From NCBI RefSeq assembly GCF_002760245.1, contig NZ_ASCA01000059.1, forward strand, positions 1-64,000: DNA of 64,000 nt, written 5' to 3'. Both the position numbers and the translations under genes were made by a program. The notes under the pieces are model-generated. The model saw only the letters and a list, made by a program, of their open reading frames with translations, had not been told where the DNA came from and did no database searches. Below are positions 15,502 to 24,504 of the stretch, piece after piece. Position 1 is the first letter of the stretch. Each line of letters starts with the position of its first letter. The DNA comes from Streptococcus suis YS161 (lineage in GTDB: Bacteria; Bacillota; Bacilli; Lactobacillales; Streptococcaceae).

Positions 15502-16236
15502 ATGTCACAATTAGTTGTAAAAAATTTAAATAAAGAGTTTGGGGAGGGAGATAGTCTAGTTCATGCTTTATCGGATGTTAATCTCTCTGTAAAGACAGGA
15601 GAATTTCTTGCTATCATGGGAGCAAGCGGCAGTGGAAAAACAACTTTGTTAAACTGTATTTCAACAATTGATAAGCCGACGTCAGGTGATATTTCCTTTG
15701 AGGGATTTGATATAATCAATGCAACAGATAATCAGTTGGCAAACTATCGCTCACAAAATATTTCCTATATCTTTCAATCTTATAATTTAGTTGAAACTTT
15801 AACAGTTTATGAGAATATTGTCTTACCGTTACAGATTCAAGGAAAAAAAGTTTCTGATTGTCATTTAAAAATAGAAAATATCCTAGAAAAATTATCAATT
15901 GGTCAATTACGAAATAAATTTCCCAATCAATTATCAGGAGGACAAAGACAGCGTGTTGCAACTGCACGTGCTCTAATTGACGAATCTAAACTGCTTATTG
16001 CAGATGAACCAACAGGTGCTTTAGATTCGGCTAACTCAGAAAATTTAATGGCTCTTCTGCAAGATATTAATCAAGATTTTGGCATTACCATTTTAATGGT
16101 GACACATGATCCAGCAGCAGCTAAGTATTCATCACGGATTATTCTATTAAAGGATGGGCAAGTTACAGCAGATATGTACCGCCACTCTTTATCAAATGAA
16201 GAATATTTACAAGAAATTTATAAACATACACGATAA
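15502..16236 (+). CDS. BceA-like ABC transporter ATPase
   Basis: 244-residue ATPase of the MacB/BceA group that powers an antimicrobial-peptide detoxification or sensing transporter. Walker A GASGSGKTT (about residues 39-47), signature LSGGQRQR (about 143-150), Walker B LLIADEPTGA (about 160-169) and the H-loop MVTHDPAAAKY (about 195-205) are all present. ATG 15502 is preceded by GGAGG. It is 11 bases upstream of the permease, and the two are one transcript. Confidence 0.9.
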   Translation: MSQLVVKNLNKEFGEGDSLVHALSDVNLSVKTGEFLAIMGASGSGKTTLLNCISTIDKPTSGDISFEGFDIINATDNQLANYRSQNISYIFQSYNLVETLTVYENIVLPLQIQGKKVSDCHLKIENILEKLSIGQLRNKFPNQLSGGQRQRVATARALIDESKLLIADEPTGALDSANSENLMALLQDINQDFGITILMVTHDPAAAKYSSRIILLKDGQVTADMYRHSLSNEEYLQEIYKHTR

Positions 16237-16247
16237 GGAGAAGTAAG

Positions 16248-18269
16248 ATGTATCTAAAATTAATTCTTAGAAATGTTCAAAGAAATTTACAGACATACAC
16301 AGTTTACTTTCTTAGTTTGACGTTAATTTATAGTCTACTCTATGCATTTAATGCTTTGCCAAGTCATCCTGTCATGCAAAGTTTATCAGGTGCTAAGGAG
16401 ATGATGACAACCATTATGACACAATATATGGGGCTATTATCTTACGTTGTATTGAGTACAATTGCTTTTTTAGTTGTTTACTCCACTGGTTTCGTATTAG
16501 GCCGAAGAAAACAAGAGCTAGGTCTATACGCAACATTGGGGATGAAAAAACGTCATATTGTAGGAACGCTTTTCTGTGAGACAATGGTTGTTAATCTGTT
16601 TGCTTTGCTTGCAGGATTTATTTTAGGGTTAGGAGTACTGATTGTTCTAGCACATATTGCCTCTAATTTTTTTATGGGGAATTATTTTGGTAATATGTTT
16701 TTCCTAGACATGAAATCAGTGAATTTACTAGGAATATCATATTTAGCAACAAGTATAATTATTGGTGTGATGGACATATTTACCTTTAGAAAGCAAGCTA
16801 TTATTTCTCTTATTCAAGAAAATGGTGTTAAAAGTTCTATTTTTTCGAAAGGAGAAACAAAGTGGCAAGTGCTATTATTTATCTTATCGGCACTAGTTAT
16901 TTGCTTTGGATGTGTCTATCTATCAGACTATACTCATATTTCAATTCTTAGAAATTGGGGAATGTTACTTATAACACTGTTTGTATTAGTTATATTTATT
17001 TTTTACAGTACATTAAGCCATTCTTTGATCCGCTTAACTTATTCATTGCCAAATTGGTATTTCAAGAAATATAATTCATTTAAACTCAGACAACTATCTA
17101 AACAGGCAGATCGTAATTCGGTGACTATATCGGTATTATCGCTTTCCTTGACATTAGCAACTAGCTTATTGATTTTTAGTGGTAGCGCCTACAGTTCATT
17201 GAGTAATGATTTAAATAAATTTATTCCTTATGATATTGATGTGCAGATGTTTAAGGGAGAAAAATACCATTATAACAATATAGATGTAAAGAGTAAGTTA
17301 AAAGAAGATGGTTTTGACTTTTCGATTATTGATAAAGAGTTTGAGTATCCAATTTATATAAGTGAATTGACTTATAAAGATATTATTGATACAAGCAATT
17401 TATGGGATTTAGATAAAGAATTAGGAGATTCGTTCGTTAATATTGTTTCGCTTACTGATTACAATTCTTTATTAAGACTTCAAGGGAAAAAAGAAGTCAG
17501 TTTGTCAGACAATGAATTTTTAATAAATGCAAACTATAAAGGCACTAGGAAGCAGATTAGGGAATTTCTCTCTAAAAATAACGAATTGACTGTTTCCGGT
17601 GTAAAGTTAAGGTCAAGTTCTAAAAGTGCTTTGGAAAATGTTTATTTTGTTACTACAGTAGAAAATAATGATCGAGGGACATTGATCGTTCCTGATAAAG
17701 TAGCGAAAAAATTGACTGTTAACAGTTTACATTATGTAGCCTTATATAAAAAAGGGATTGATAAACGAAATGTTGAATCATTTTTAGAGAACTGGATTGA
17801 AAATTATTATTTTACGGATCAAGAAGGAAATCAATCTGATTTTGTATATCAAACAAAAGTTCGATCAGCAGAACTATATCTAGGATTTATGGGAGTCATT
17901 GTGTTAGTTCTAATTTTTGTGGGAGTTATTTTTACAGTCATCACATTGAGTATTCTGTCGTTGCAGGCTTCTACAAATGCATTAGAAAGCGTTAATGATT
18001 ACAATATACTTTATTTACTAGGAAATCAAAGAAAGCAAAATAAAAAAATTATTTTTCAACAGATTCTTGCCTATTTTCTAATCCCGTTGCTAATAGCTGT
18101 TCCATTGAGTTATTCACTTAGTAACAGCTTATTAGGCTACTTTGAAAATTTCGCGAATACGACAGTTGTCATTGATGCAAAATATTTATTGTTTATGATT
18201 GGCTTATTTGCAGTTTATATCTATTTTACCTATAAAGTTTGTTTAAAGGCTAGTAATCAGACCCGATGA
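16248..18269 (+). CDS. BceB-like FtsX-family permease
   Basis: 673-residue permease of the BceB group: about ten membrane helices with an N-terminal pair, an FtsX-like region (LVVYSTGFVLGRRKQELGLY, residues about 75-95), then a large extracytoplasmic domain (about residues 325-545) between helices 7 and 8. That big loop is the diagnostic part and in known BceB proteins contacts the peptide-lipid target. With the ATPase it is expected to protect the host from, or sense, the lanthipeptide-like products or other lantibiotics. A strong terminator follows the stop. Confidence 0.85.
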   Translation: MYLKLILRNVQRNLQTYTVYFLSLTLIYSLLYAFNALPSHPVMQSLSGAKEMMTTIMTQYMGLLSYVVLSTIAFLVVYSTGFVLGRRKQELGLYATLGMKKRHIVGTLFCETMVVNLFALLAGFILGLGVLIVLAHIASNFFMGNYFGNMFFLDMKSVNLLGISYLATSIIIGVMDIFTFRKQAIISLIQENGVKSSIFSKGETKWQVLLFILSALVICFGCVYLSDYTHISILRNWGMLLITLFVLVIFIFYSTLSHSLIRLTYSLPNWYFKKYNSFKLRQLSKQADRNSVTISVLSLSLTLATSLLIFSGSAYSSLSNDLNKFIPYDIDVQMFKGEKYHYNNIDVKSKLKEDGFDFSIIDKEFEYPIYISELTYKDIIDTSNLWDLDKELGDSFVNIVSLTDYNSLLRLQGKKEVSLSDNEFLINANYKGTRKQIREFLSKNNELTVSGVKLRSSSKSALENVYFVTTVENNDRGTLIVPDKVAKKLTVNSLHYVALYKKGIDKRNVESFLENWIENYYFTDQEGNQSDFVYQTKVRSAELYLGFMGVIVLVLIFVGVIFTVITLSILSLQASTNALESVNDYNILYLLGNQRKQNKKIIFQQILAYFLIPLLIAVPLSYSLSNSLLGYFENFANTTVVIDAKYLLFMIGLFAVYIYFTYKVCLKASNQTR

Positions 18270-18274
18270 GTGAA

Positions 18275-18313
18275 AACCAGAATAGGATATTAGCTATCCT
18301 TATTCTGGTTTTG
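18275..18313 (+). terminator. Strong Rho-independent terminator
   Basis: Arms AACCAGAATAGGATA (18275-18289) and TATCCTTATTCTGGTT (18295-18310), with one bulged T and a 5-base loop, then TTT. A TATAAT (18317-18322) follows at once and probably serves the histidine kinase gene. Confidence 0.75.
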
Positions 18314-18355
18314 TGATATAATGATAATAAAAAATCATAGTAGGAAATTTTAAAT

Positions 18356-19930
18356 ATGAAGACGTGGTTAAAGAATATTTCTGATAACTCACTATTGTTA
18401 TGGTGGATCACTTTAATAAATCATTTTATATTAATGATTTATATATACCTTCAAATTCCATTTGACTTTTCATCAACTTTTACTCAAAAATTTGCAGTTG
18501 TTTTTATTATTTTGTTGATTATTTCTACTTACATTTGTAATTTCTTAAAGTTTAAATATAGTGAATTGAAGTTGTGGCTATTACTATCGCTATTTTTAAT
18601 TAGTTGGCAATTGGCTCTGAATTTGAATGTTGAACACACATTATTCCATTTTTTAGATTTACTTCATCCCATTAATTCTTTTCTATTAGTTTATAGTTCA
18701 GTATCTATTATTTTGTTAGGTAAAAAAATAGGTGAGGAACTATTTTTTGTAACTTTTATTGTTATAATTATTACAGAGATATCTTATTTTTTTAGCAAGC
18801 CCCTCTTTTTATTTTTATCTATATTTACATCATTTTTCATTTCTTACTTACCTATTATTCTGTTAATGATGTATAAAAAAGAGTTGAAATCTTTTTTAAA
18901 TTACCAGAGGAAAAATTTAACCTTCCTTTCATTTTTCCTACCAGTTACTTATATTATTTTATATATTAATACGACTGATATTGGTATTTTAAACTTTTTA
19001 TGGTATGTAGAAATTCTTTTGGTACTTGTTGCGTTCCACTTGAAAACAATTTATATGAGTTTTCAAAAAAAGATAGATGAGTTGAAACTATTATATATTG
19101 AGGCAAGTTTAAAAGTACTACTGGGGGTAAGTATCCTTTTGGTTACTACATTTATTATTGTAAGGCTAGACTTAAAACAAAGTTTTATTTGTTTTAATTT
19201 ACTTGTGCTGATAGTTGGATTTCTAACGGAAGAATTTATTAGATTATTTAGAGGTAAGCGGCTAACGGGTGCAAAAGATTATTTAGAAGTTTTATTTTTG
19301 AAAAGAAATAAGATGGTGAAGAATTTGTTAGCTAATGAAGATATAGAGCAACAATTCGCAGAATTTCTTCATAACGAAGTATTACAAAGCGTGATGGCTA
19401 TTAAAAATTTTAATAAATATGGAGAAGATGAGAAGTTTAGAACTCAGATTGGATATGTCTCAGATGAACTAGTTCAACGTATCCGAGAGAGAATGGATTA
19501 TTATCAACCAATGAGTAGTGGCAATGAGGAGTTAACTAAAAAATATACATCATTAATTGATAGAATATTGAGGAGATATGAGACTATGAAAAAAGTTGAA
19601 ACAGATTTTCAGTCTGATTTTTTTCTAATGGAACCGTATGATAAGATTCTTTATCGCTTTATTGAAGAGTTAGTGACCAATGCTGTTAAATATTCGTCAG
19701 GCCATATTATTTCGTTATCTCTCTCTGTATCTGACGATATTATTTATTTATCTTGTAAAAATGATTATGATATTTCTAGTAACCATCTTGGTTATGGGTT
19801 AAAGAATTTAGAAAATCGTGTCAGTGTTTTAGGTGGAACAATAGAAATTCAGACAATGGATGCTATGTTTCAAGTAGAAATCCAATTACCAATAGATAAG
19901 GAGTTATGCTATGAAAATTTTATTAATTGA
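18356..19930 (+). CDS. Membrane sensor histidine kinase (HisKA_3/DesK-like)
   Basis: 524 residues. The first 300 are strongly hydrophobic, about seven or eight membrane spans with no large extracytoplasmic domain. Cytoplasmic part: a H-box FLHNEVLQSVMAIKNF (His about 339) of the HisKA_3 type, then an N-box EELVTNAVKYSSG (about 440) and a glycine loop LGYGLKNL, the HATPase_c domain. This architecture pairs with LuxR-type regulators. The lack of an extracytoplasmic sensor suggests signalling via the BceAB-like transporter, as in Bce modules, but those usually use another kinase class, so the pairing here is unusual. It overlaps the regulator gene by 20 bases. Confidence 0.8.
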   Translation: MKTWLKNISDNSLLLWWITLINHFILMIYIYLQIPFDFSSTFTQKFAVVFIILLIISTYICNFLKFKYSELKLWLLLSLFLISWQLALNLNVEHTLFHFLDLLHPINSFLLVYSSVSIILLGKKIGEELFFVTFIVIIITEISYFFSKPLFLFLSIFTSFFISYLPIILLMMYKKELKSFLNYQRKNLTFLSFFLPVTYIILYINTTDIGILNFLWYVEILLVLVAFHLKTIYMSFQKKIDELKLLYIEASLKVLLGVSILLVTTFIIVRLDLKQSFICFNLLVLIVGFLTEEFIRLFRGKRLTGAKDYLEVLFLKRNKMVKNLLANEDIEQQFAEFLHNEVLQSVMAIKNFNKYGEDEKFRTQIGYVSDELVQRIRERMDYYQPMSSGNEELTKKYTSLIDRILRRYETMKKVETDFQSDFFLMEPYDKILYRFIEELVTNAVKYSSGHIISLSLSVSDDIIYLSCKNDYDISSNHLGYGLKNLENRVSVLGGTIEIQTMDAMFQVEIQLPIDKELCYENFIN

Positions 19931-20507
19931 TGATCACAAGTTGTTTAGTCAGAGCATAAAAATGATTTTAGAGCTATCAGAAACAATTGATTATGTTGAT
20001 TTAATTGAAAATTTTCAATCAGTAGATGATATTGATTATAGTCGATACGATATCATTTTGATAGATATTAATTTGACTAGTATTTATGAAACAGATGGAT
20101 TAGCCTTGGCAGAAGAAATGATAAAAAAAGAACGAGGTATTAAAATCGTTATTTTAACAGGATATAGCAAAAAAATTTATGAATATCGAGCTCAGAAGAT
20201 GGGAGCTTATGCTTTTATTGATAAAAGTATCGATCCAGATAAGCTTCTTACTCAATTAAAAGGTATATATAGTGGAAAAAAGTATTTTTCGGTAGAAGAA
20301 ATCGTGGATATCTTGTCTGAACGAGAGATAGAAGTGTTAGAATCGGTCAGAAATGGTTTAACAATTGATGAGATTTGTGAAACCTTATTTTTAAGCAAAC
20401 GGACTGTTTCGAATCATTTGGCAAATGTATTTTCAAAGCTAGGTGTTAATAATAGGCAGGAGGCAATCCATAAAGCAGAACTTTTAGGATATTTCTCTCC
20501 AGAGTAG
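19911..20507 (+). CDS. LuxR/NarL-type response regulator
   Basis: 198-residue response regulator: receiver domain with DDH near the start (residues 6-8), phospho-acceptor Asp in ILIDINLT (about residue 52), and TGY followed by a conserved Lys in IDKSI. The C-terminal LuxR HTH reads LSEREIEVLESVRNGLTIDEI (about 138-158), then LFLSKRTVSNHLANVFSKLGVNNR. It is translated with the kinase through a 20-base overlap. Likely targets are the peptide and transporter promoters in this cassette. Confidence 0.85.
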   Translation: MKILLIDDHKLFSQSIKMILELSETIDYVDLIENFQSVDDIDYSRYDIILIDINLTSIYETDGLALAEEMIKKERGIKIVILTGYSKKIYEYRAQKMGAYAFIDKSIDPDKLLTQLKGIYSGKKYFSVEEIVDILSEREIEVLESVRNGLTIDEICETLFLSKRTVSNHLANVFSKLGVNNRQEAIHKAELLGYFSPE

Positions 20508-20516
20508 GATTATCTG

Positions 20517-20567
20517 TTATGCCAATTTGGCATAAAATTTAAGATTCGTTCAAATCTTAATTATAAT
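20517..20567 (+). promoter_or_regulatory. Two adjacent palindromes and promoter before the Xre gene
   Basis: TTATGCCAA-T-TTGGCATAA (20517-20535) is a perfect palindrome of 9-bp arms. Next to it, TTAAGATT (20539-20546) and AATCTTAA (20553-20560) form a second inverted repeat. The second overlaps a -35-like TTAAGA and precedes TATAAT (20562-20567), 17-bp spacing. They look like operators, most simply for the Xre regulator. Confidence 0.6.
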
Positions 20568-20585
20568 TTCATTAGGAGTGAACGA

Positions 20586-20801
20586 ATGTATAGGCGACTA
20601 AGAGATTTGAGGGAGGATTCTGACTATAGTCAAGAGTTTATTTCAAATTATTTGAGTTGTAGTCAATCCTTTTATTCTAGAATAGAAAGTGGCACCAGAG
20701 AATTGCCAGTAGATATTTTGATTAAGCTTTCAAATCTTTATAGTGTGAGCACGGATTATTTGTTACATCTAACAGATTTTCGTAAAAGAATACAAAAATA
20801 G
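20586..20801 (+). CDS. Small Xre-family regulator (71 aa)
   Basis: Seventy-one residues with a single helix-turn-helix of the Xre/HTH_3 type (LREDSDYSQEFISNYLSCSQ then FYSRIESGTRELPVDILIKL). It covers only the DNA-binding domain, with no effector domain. ATG 20586 follows AGGAG. Palindromes overlap its promoter, suggesting autoregulation. It is either a regulator of the peptide cassette or of the ICE recombinase module downstream. Confidence 0.75.
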   Translation: MYRRLRDLREDSDYSQEFISNYLSCSQSFYSRIESGTRELPVDILIKLSNLYSVSTDYLLHLTDFRKRIQK

Positions 20802-20814
20802 AAGTCTCTCCTTG

Positions 20815-21060
20815 TTTGTTCATTGACAACTGAATAAACCAAGGTGGGACTTTAATCATTTGTGGAGCAATTTAGCCTGGTACGCCGTGAGATGAGCGAG
20901 AATTATCGGCTATAAAATAGGTTGGTTACCTATCTGCCATGAGACAAATGAGGATAATGATACTTCTGAACGTTCAGGCTGCCATCGAGAAAGGACAGCG
21001 GGTGCAATCCCCATGTAGGACTTAACCAGTTCTTCCCACTGAGGTCAATATTTTGAAGTA
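20815..21060 (+). other. Gene-free stretch before the recombinase module
   Basis: About 250 bases without a convincing coding frame. It holds several short inverted repeats, such as ATAGGT/ACCTAT (about 20,919-20,936), and GC-richer patches than the AT-rich genes before it. It may be a conserved leader or a decayed gene. I could not match it to a known RNA family. No start with a ribosome-binding site is seen before 21,075. Confidence 0.4.
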
Positions 21061-21074
21061 AAGGAAAAACGTTT

Positions 21075-21215
21075 ATGGAAAAAATACAAACAGGTGCGGA
21101 ATTACCGCAGGTTGTGATTGAGGGTTATAAGGTGACGGTGCAAGTGACGAATAAGTCACTTAGTCTGACGGATATTTTAGATGATTTATTAGGTCGAAAG
21201 CTTGAAAAAATTTGA
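21075..21215 (+). CDS. Small hypothetical protein before recombinases (46 aa)
   Basis: ATG 21075 has AAAGGAAAA upstream and opens a 46-codon frame (MEKIQTGAELPQVVIEG...; a strand pair then the helix DILDDLLGRKL). The strand-plus-helix shape resembles the small TnpW-like protein before the first element's recombinase, so it could be an accessory recombination or regulation protein. It is 100 bases upstream of the recombinase triplet. Confidence 0.4.
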   Translation: MEKIQTGAELPQVVIEGYKVTVQVTNKSLSLTDILDDLLGRKLEKI

Positions 21216-21313
21216 GGTTTTAGCGGACATGTTTTTAGAAATGATGTAAAATAGAGTTGTAGAACCTCAATCCTTAATCGGTAAGCACCTAAATACTGAT
21301 TAAGGAGATACAT

Positions 21314-22888
21314 ATGACAAAAACCTGTATTTATTTACGCTTATCACGAGATGATGGGGATAATGTGGAAAGTAATTCCATCATCAACCAACGCTCACTT
21401 TTGAGAGATTATGCCAGAAATCATGATTTCACCATTTTAGAAGAATTTATGGATGATGGTATTAGTGGCTTAACCTTTAACCGCCCTGACTTTAACCGTA
21501 TGATGGCTATGGTGAATGATAAGACAATTGATACTATTATTGTTAAGGACTTGTCACGCTTCGGTCGTGACTATATTGAGACTGGGAAATACCTTCAGCG
21601 AATTTTTCCTGCTATGGGAGTTAGGTTTATCTCGGTTAATGATCACTATGATAGTATGACTGCTGATACAAATGAAACACACTTGGTTATGCCCATTAAA
21701 AGTCTAATTAACGATAGCTACTGTCGAGACATTTCAACCAAAGTTCGAAGCACTCAAAAAGCTAAACGACAAAAGGGCGAGTTTATTGGAGCTTTTGCCC
21801 CTTATGGCTATCGCAAAGATGAAAAGCAACGGAATCATCTAGTGGTTGATGAGAATGTACGCCCTACTATTGAGAAAATCTTTACTCTTAAATTAGAGGG
21901 ATATTCGTCAAACGCTATTGCAGGGTTTCTTAATCAAGCTGGGGTAGAAACGCCTCTACAACGTAAGAAAGCCTGTCAAGAAAAGATTAAAGGTTTTCAT
22001 GGTCATAACTACAAGTGGGACACGAAAATGGTCAATCGTATTTTGACAAATCGTGTCTATACAGGTAGTTTGGAACAGGGGAAGCAAACCAAACTCAATT
22101 ACAAGTCACAAAAGTCTGTAGCTGTGAATCCAGCAGATTGGGTACGAGTTGATGATACACATGAGGCGATTATCTCAAAAAGTACGTTTGAGCTTGCTAA
22201 TAATCTCTTACTCAGAGATGTCAAACATGGGAAGAAGCTGCCTGACCTATTTGCAGGATTATTATTTTGCAGCGACTGTCAAGCTCAGCTTGTACAACGA
22301 AAGCTCCGCTACAAGGATAAAGAGACTGTTCAGTATATTTGTAGCACCTACAATAACGGAAGAGGATGTAGTCGCCATGCAGTCAAGCAAGTGATATTAC
22401 TTGACTTAGTATCGACCTTTATTCATCAACATCTTGACTGGAAGTCTTATCTGATTAAAGCAGTTCCTGATTATGTTAATCAAGAACAGTTTTTGGAAGT
22501 CGATTTTACTTCTCTACTTGAGAATCGCAAGAAGTACGAACAGTTGCTCCAGTCCTTGTATTTGGATTTAGACGACGGTTTGATCAATGATACAGAATAC
22601 CAAGAGTTTCAGCGATGCTATCGCCAAAAACTAAATCAAATTGAAGACACAATCATTCAAAAGAAAGAGTTAGCTCAAATCCTGTATGATAAACTTCAGG
22701 ATAAGGAGAAGTGGTTAGACCAGTTGAGTACCATACAAAATAACCGAGAGCTCAATCGCCTCACTCTAGTTTCCTTGCTTGACCGCATTGTCATTCATGT
22801 GAATCAGGAGTTGACCTTAGTGTTTCATGATGTGGCAGAACTAGAACTCCTCCAGCAGTTTTCTCATCGAGAGACGGAGGTGGTCTAA
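21314..22888 (+). CDS. Serine recombinase 1 of the triplet (524 aa)
   Basis: Large serine recombinase. Catalytic domain: CIYLRLSRDDGDNVESNS (Ser about residue 10), IVKDLSRFGRDYIETG (about 77-92). Recombinase domain: GEFIGAFAPYGY. The zinc-ribbon has LFCSDCQAQL and then a second Cys pair. A coiled coil follows. Its TAA shares one base with the next ATG. Three such genes in a row are typical of Tn5252-like ICEs that use a serine recombinase triplet for integration. Confidence 0.9.
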   Translation: MTKTCIYLRLSRDDGDNVESNSIINQRSLLRDYARNHDFTILEEFMDDGISGLTFNRPDFNRMMAMVNDKTIDTIIVKDLSRFGRDYIETGKYLQRIFPAMGVRFISVNDHYDSMTADTNETHLVMPIKSLINDSYCRDISTKVRSTQKAKRQKGEFIGAFAPYGYRKDEKQRNHLVVDENVRPTIEKIFTLKLEGYSSNAIAGFLNQAGVETPLQRKKACQEKIKGFHGHNYKWDTKMVNRILTNRVYTGSLEQGKQTKLNYKSQKSVAVNPADWVRVDDTHEAIISKSTFELANNLLLRDVKHGKKLPDLFAGLLFCSDCQAQLVQRKLRYKDKETVQYICSTYNNGRGCSRHAVKQVILLDLVSTFIHQHLDWKSYLIKAVPDYVNQEQFLEVDFTSLLENRKKYEQLLQSLYLDLDDGLINDTEYQEFQRCYRQKLNQIEDTIIQKKELAQILYDKLQDKEKWLDQLSTIQNNRELNRLTLVSLLDRIVIHVNQELTLVFHDVAELELLQQFSHRETEVV

Positions 22889-24504
22889 TGGCACGTACCA
22901 AGAACCGCTACCGTAAGGAAACGATAGATGAGGTACCACTTCAAACTTATCGTACGGGCATTTACATTCGCCTATCCAAAGAACGTACTGAAACCTGGAG
23001 AAACAAGTCGCAGTCCTTAGAGACGCAAGAAAGTCTTGCTAGAGCTTTTGCCAAGGAGAAAGGGTTAACTGTAACCAAGTGTTACATCGACTATGAGTAT
23101 TCTGGGACAAACTTTAATCGACCTGCCTACCAGGACATGATGGAAGACCTCAAAAAAGGGATTATCAACTGTATCTTGATTCGGGACTTATCCCGTCTGG
23201 GTCGTAACTACATTGAGATGGGACGACTGATTGATAAAGTATTCCCTTTTATGGGGGTTCGCTTTATCTCAATCAATGATAATCTAGACACTCTCAATGG
23301 ATTGGAAGATAAAAAATCTTTTGAGGTGGAAATTAAGAATTTGGTCAATGACCTCTATTCTAAGGACATTTCCAAGAAAGTTACCGCTAGTCATATTCAG
23401 AAAGCAAAGCAAGGTTATTTCATTGCTGGTTTTGCCCCATATGGTTACCAATTAAGTAAACAAGATGGTGGTAATCGAATGACCATTGATTCAGTGGTTC
23501 AACCAATTATGTCCGATATTTTTGAGAAGTTGTTGGCAGGTCAGTCTGTGAATCAAGTGACAAAATACTTGAACAGGCAGAAAATCGCTATTCCAGATAC
23601 TTATCGACAAACAGGAAAGGTATATAGAACAGAACAAGACAACCGACAATGGAGAAGTGCTAATCTTCAGCGACTGGTACAAAATCCTGCGTTTTATGGC
23701 AGTCTCATTCAACGTCGGCATAATAAAACCTTAACTGAGAAAGATTTTATTCAAGTAGATGATTGTCATGAAGCTTATATTACTAAAGAAGAGCATCAAA
23801 CACTTCAAAAACTAATCAGGGAACGTCGTTCCATAAGAAAACAGACTCAACCTCGTACTACTAATCGTTATAAGGGGCTTATCTATGTCAAGGGGCAATC
23901 AACTCAAATGCGAAGGTACTGTAAGCATTTCTCAAATTCCAAATCAGAGTATGATTACTATTACTTTATGGAATATCTTCATGGTTCAGCACCTTCAGAG
24001 AAACAAACTGTCTATATCAGTGAACAAGCCTTAGATAAGATTGTGTTGAGCTTGGTTCAGGCAGAGATGAATCGGCTTGGCACGGTTAAAAACTTATTGC
24101 CCAAATTAGAAATGAAGAGGAATGAATATCTTAGAGATTGCCAAAAGAAAATAAAAAAATTTCAAAGGACTTTGGCTAGTCTACAAGCTGAGCAAAGCGA
24201 GCTTTATCTGAATTACCGCCTTGAGGCTCAGGAACGAGAGACTTATTTGTCTCAAAAGGCGACGATTACCTCAAAAATTGAAACCCTCTCAACAGAAATA
24301 GCCCATTATGAGGCTTTAGCGATGAAAATTGAGGAGAAACACAGTCAGCAGGTCAGTTGGGTTAAACATCTTGCTAAATGCCAAAATCAATCAGTTTTAA
24401 CGGCAGAACTGCTTAATGAAGTGATAGAACGGATAGATGTTGAAGTGGATAAGTCTGTGATAGTAACTTTTACCTGCCTGATGGGAGGTGATGACCATGT
24501 CTAA
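22888..24504 (+). CDS. Serine recombinase 2 of the triplet (538 aa)
   Basis: Second recombinase. Ser-containing GIYIRLSKERTETWRNKSQS (residues about 22-41), LIRDLSRLGRNYIEMG, and GYFIAGFAPYGYQ are visible. Its C-terminal zinc-ribbon is degenerate: the usual CxxC pairs are missing around residue 330 (MRRYCKHFSN), so this copy may have a specialised or auxiliary role. It starts one base inside the previous stop and its stop overlaps the third gene, so all three are translationally coupled. Confidence 0.85.
   Translation: MARTKNRYRKETIDEVPLQTYRTGIYIRLSKERTETWRNKSQSLETQESLARAFAKEKGLTVTKCYIDYEYSGTNFNRPAYQDMMEDLKKGIINCILIRDLSRLGRNYIEMGRLIDKVFPFMGVRFISINDNLDTLNGLEDKKSFEVEIKNLVNDLYSKDISKKVTASHIQKAKQGYFIAGFAPYGYQLSKQDGGNRMTIDSVVQPIMSDIFEKLLAGQSVNQVTKYLNRQKIAIPDTYRQTGKVYRTEQDNRQWRSANLQRLVQNPAFYGSLIQRRHNKTLTEKDFIQVDDCHEAYITKEEHQTLQKLIRERRSIRKQTQPRTTNRYKGLIYVKGQSTQMRRYCKHFSNSKSEYDYYYFMEYLHGSAPSEKQTVYISEQALDKIVLSLVQAEMNRLGTVKNLLPKLEMKRNEYLRDCQKKIKKFQRTLASLQAEQSELYLNYRLEAQERETYLSQKATITSKIETLSTEIAHYEALAMKIEEKHSQQVSWVKHLAKCQNQSVLTAELLNEVIERIDVEVDKSVIVTFTCLMGGDDHV

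Noticed and set aside
20815..21060. Group II intron fragment
   Set aside because: No 5' GUGYG-type start or domain V hairpin could be found in this stretch.
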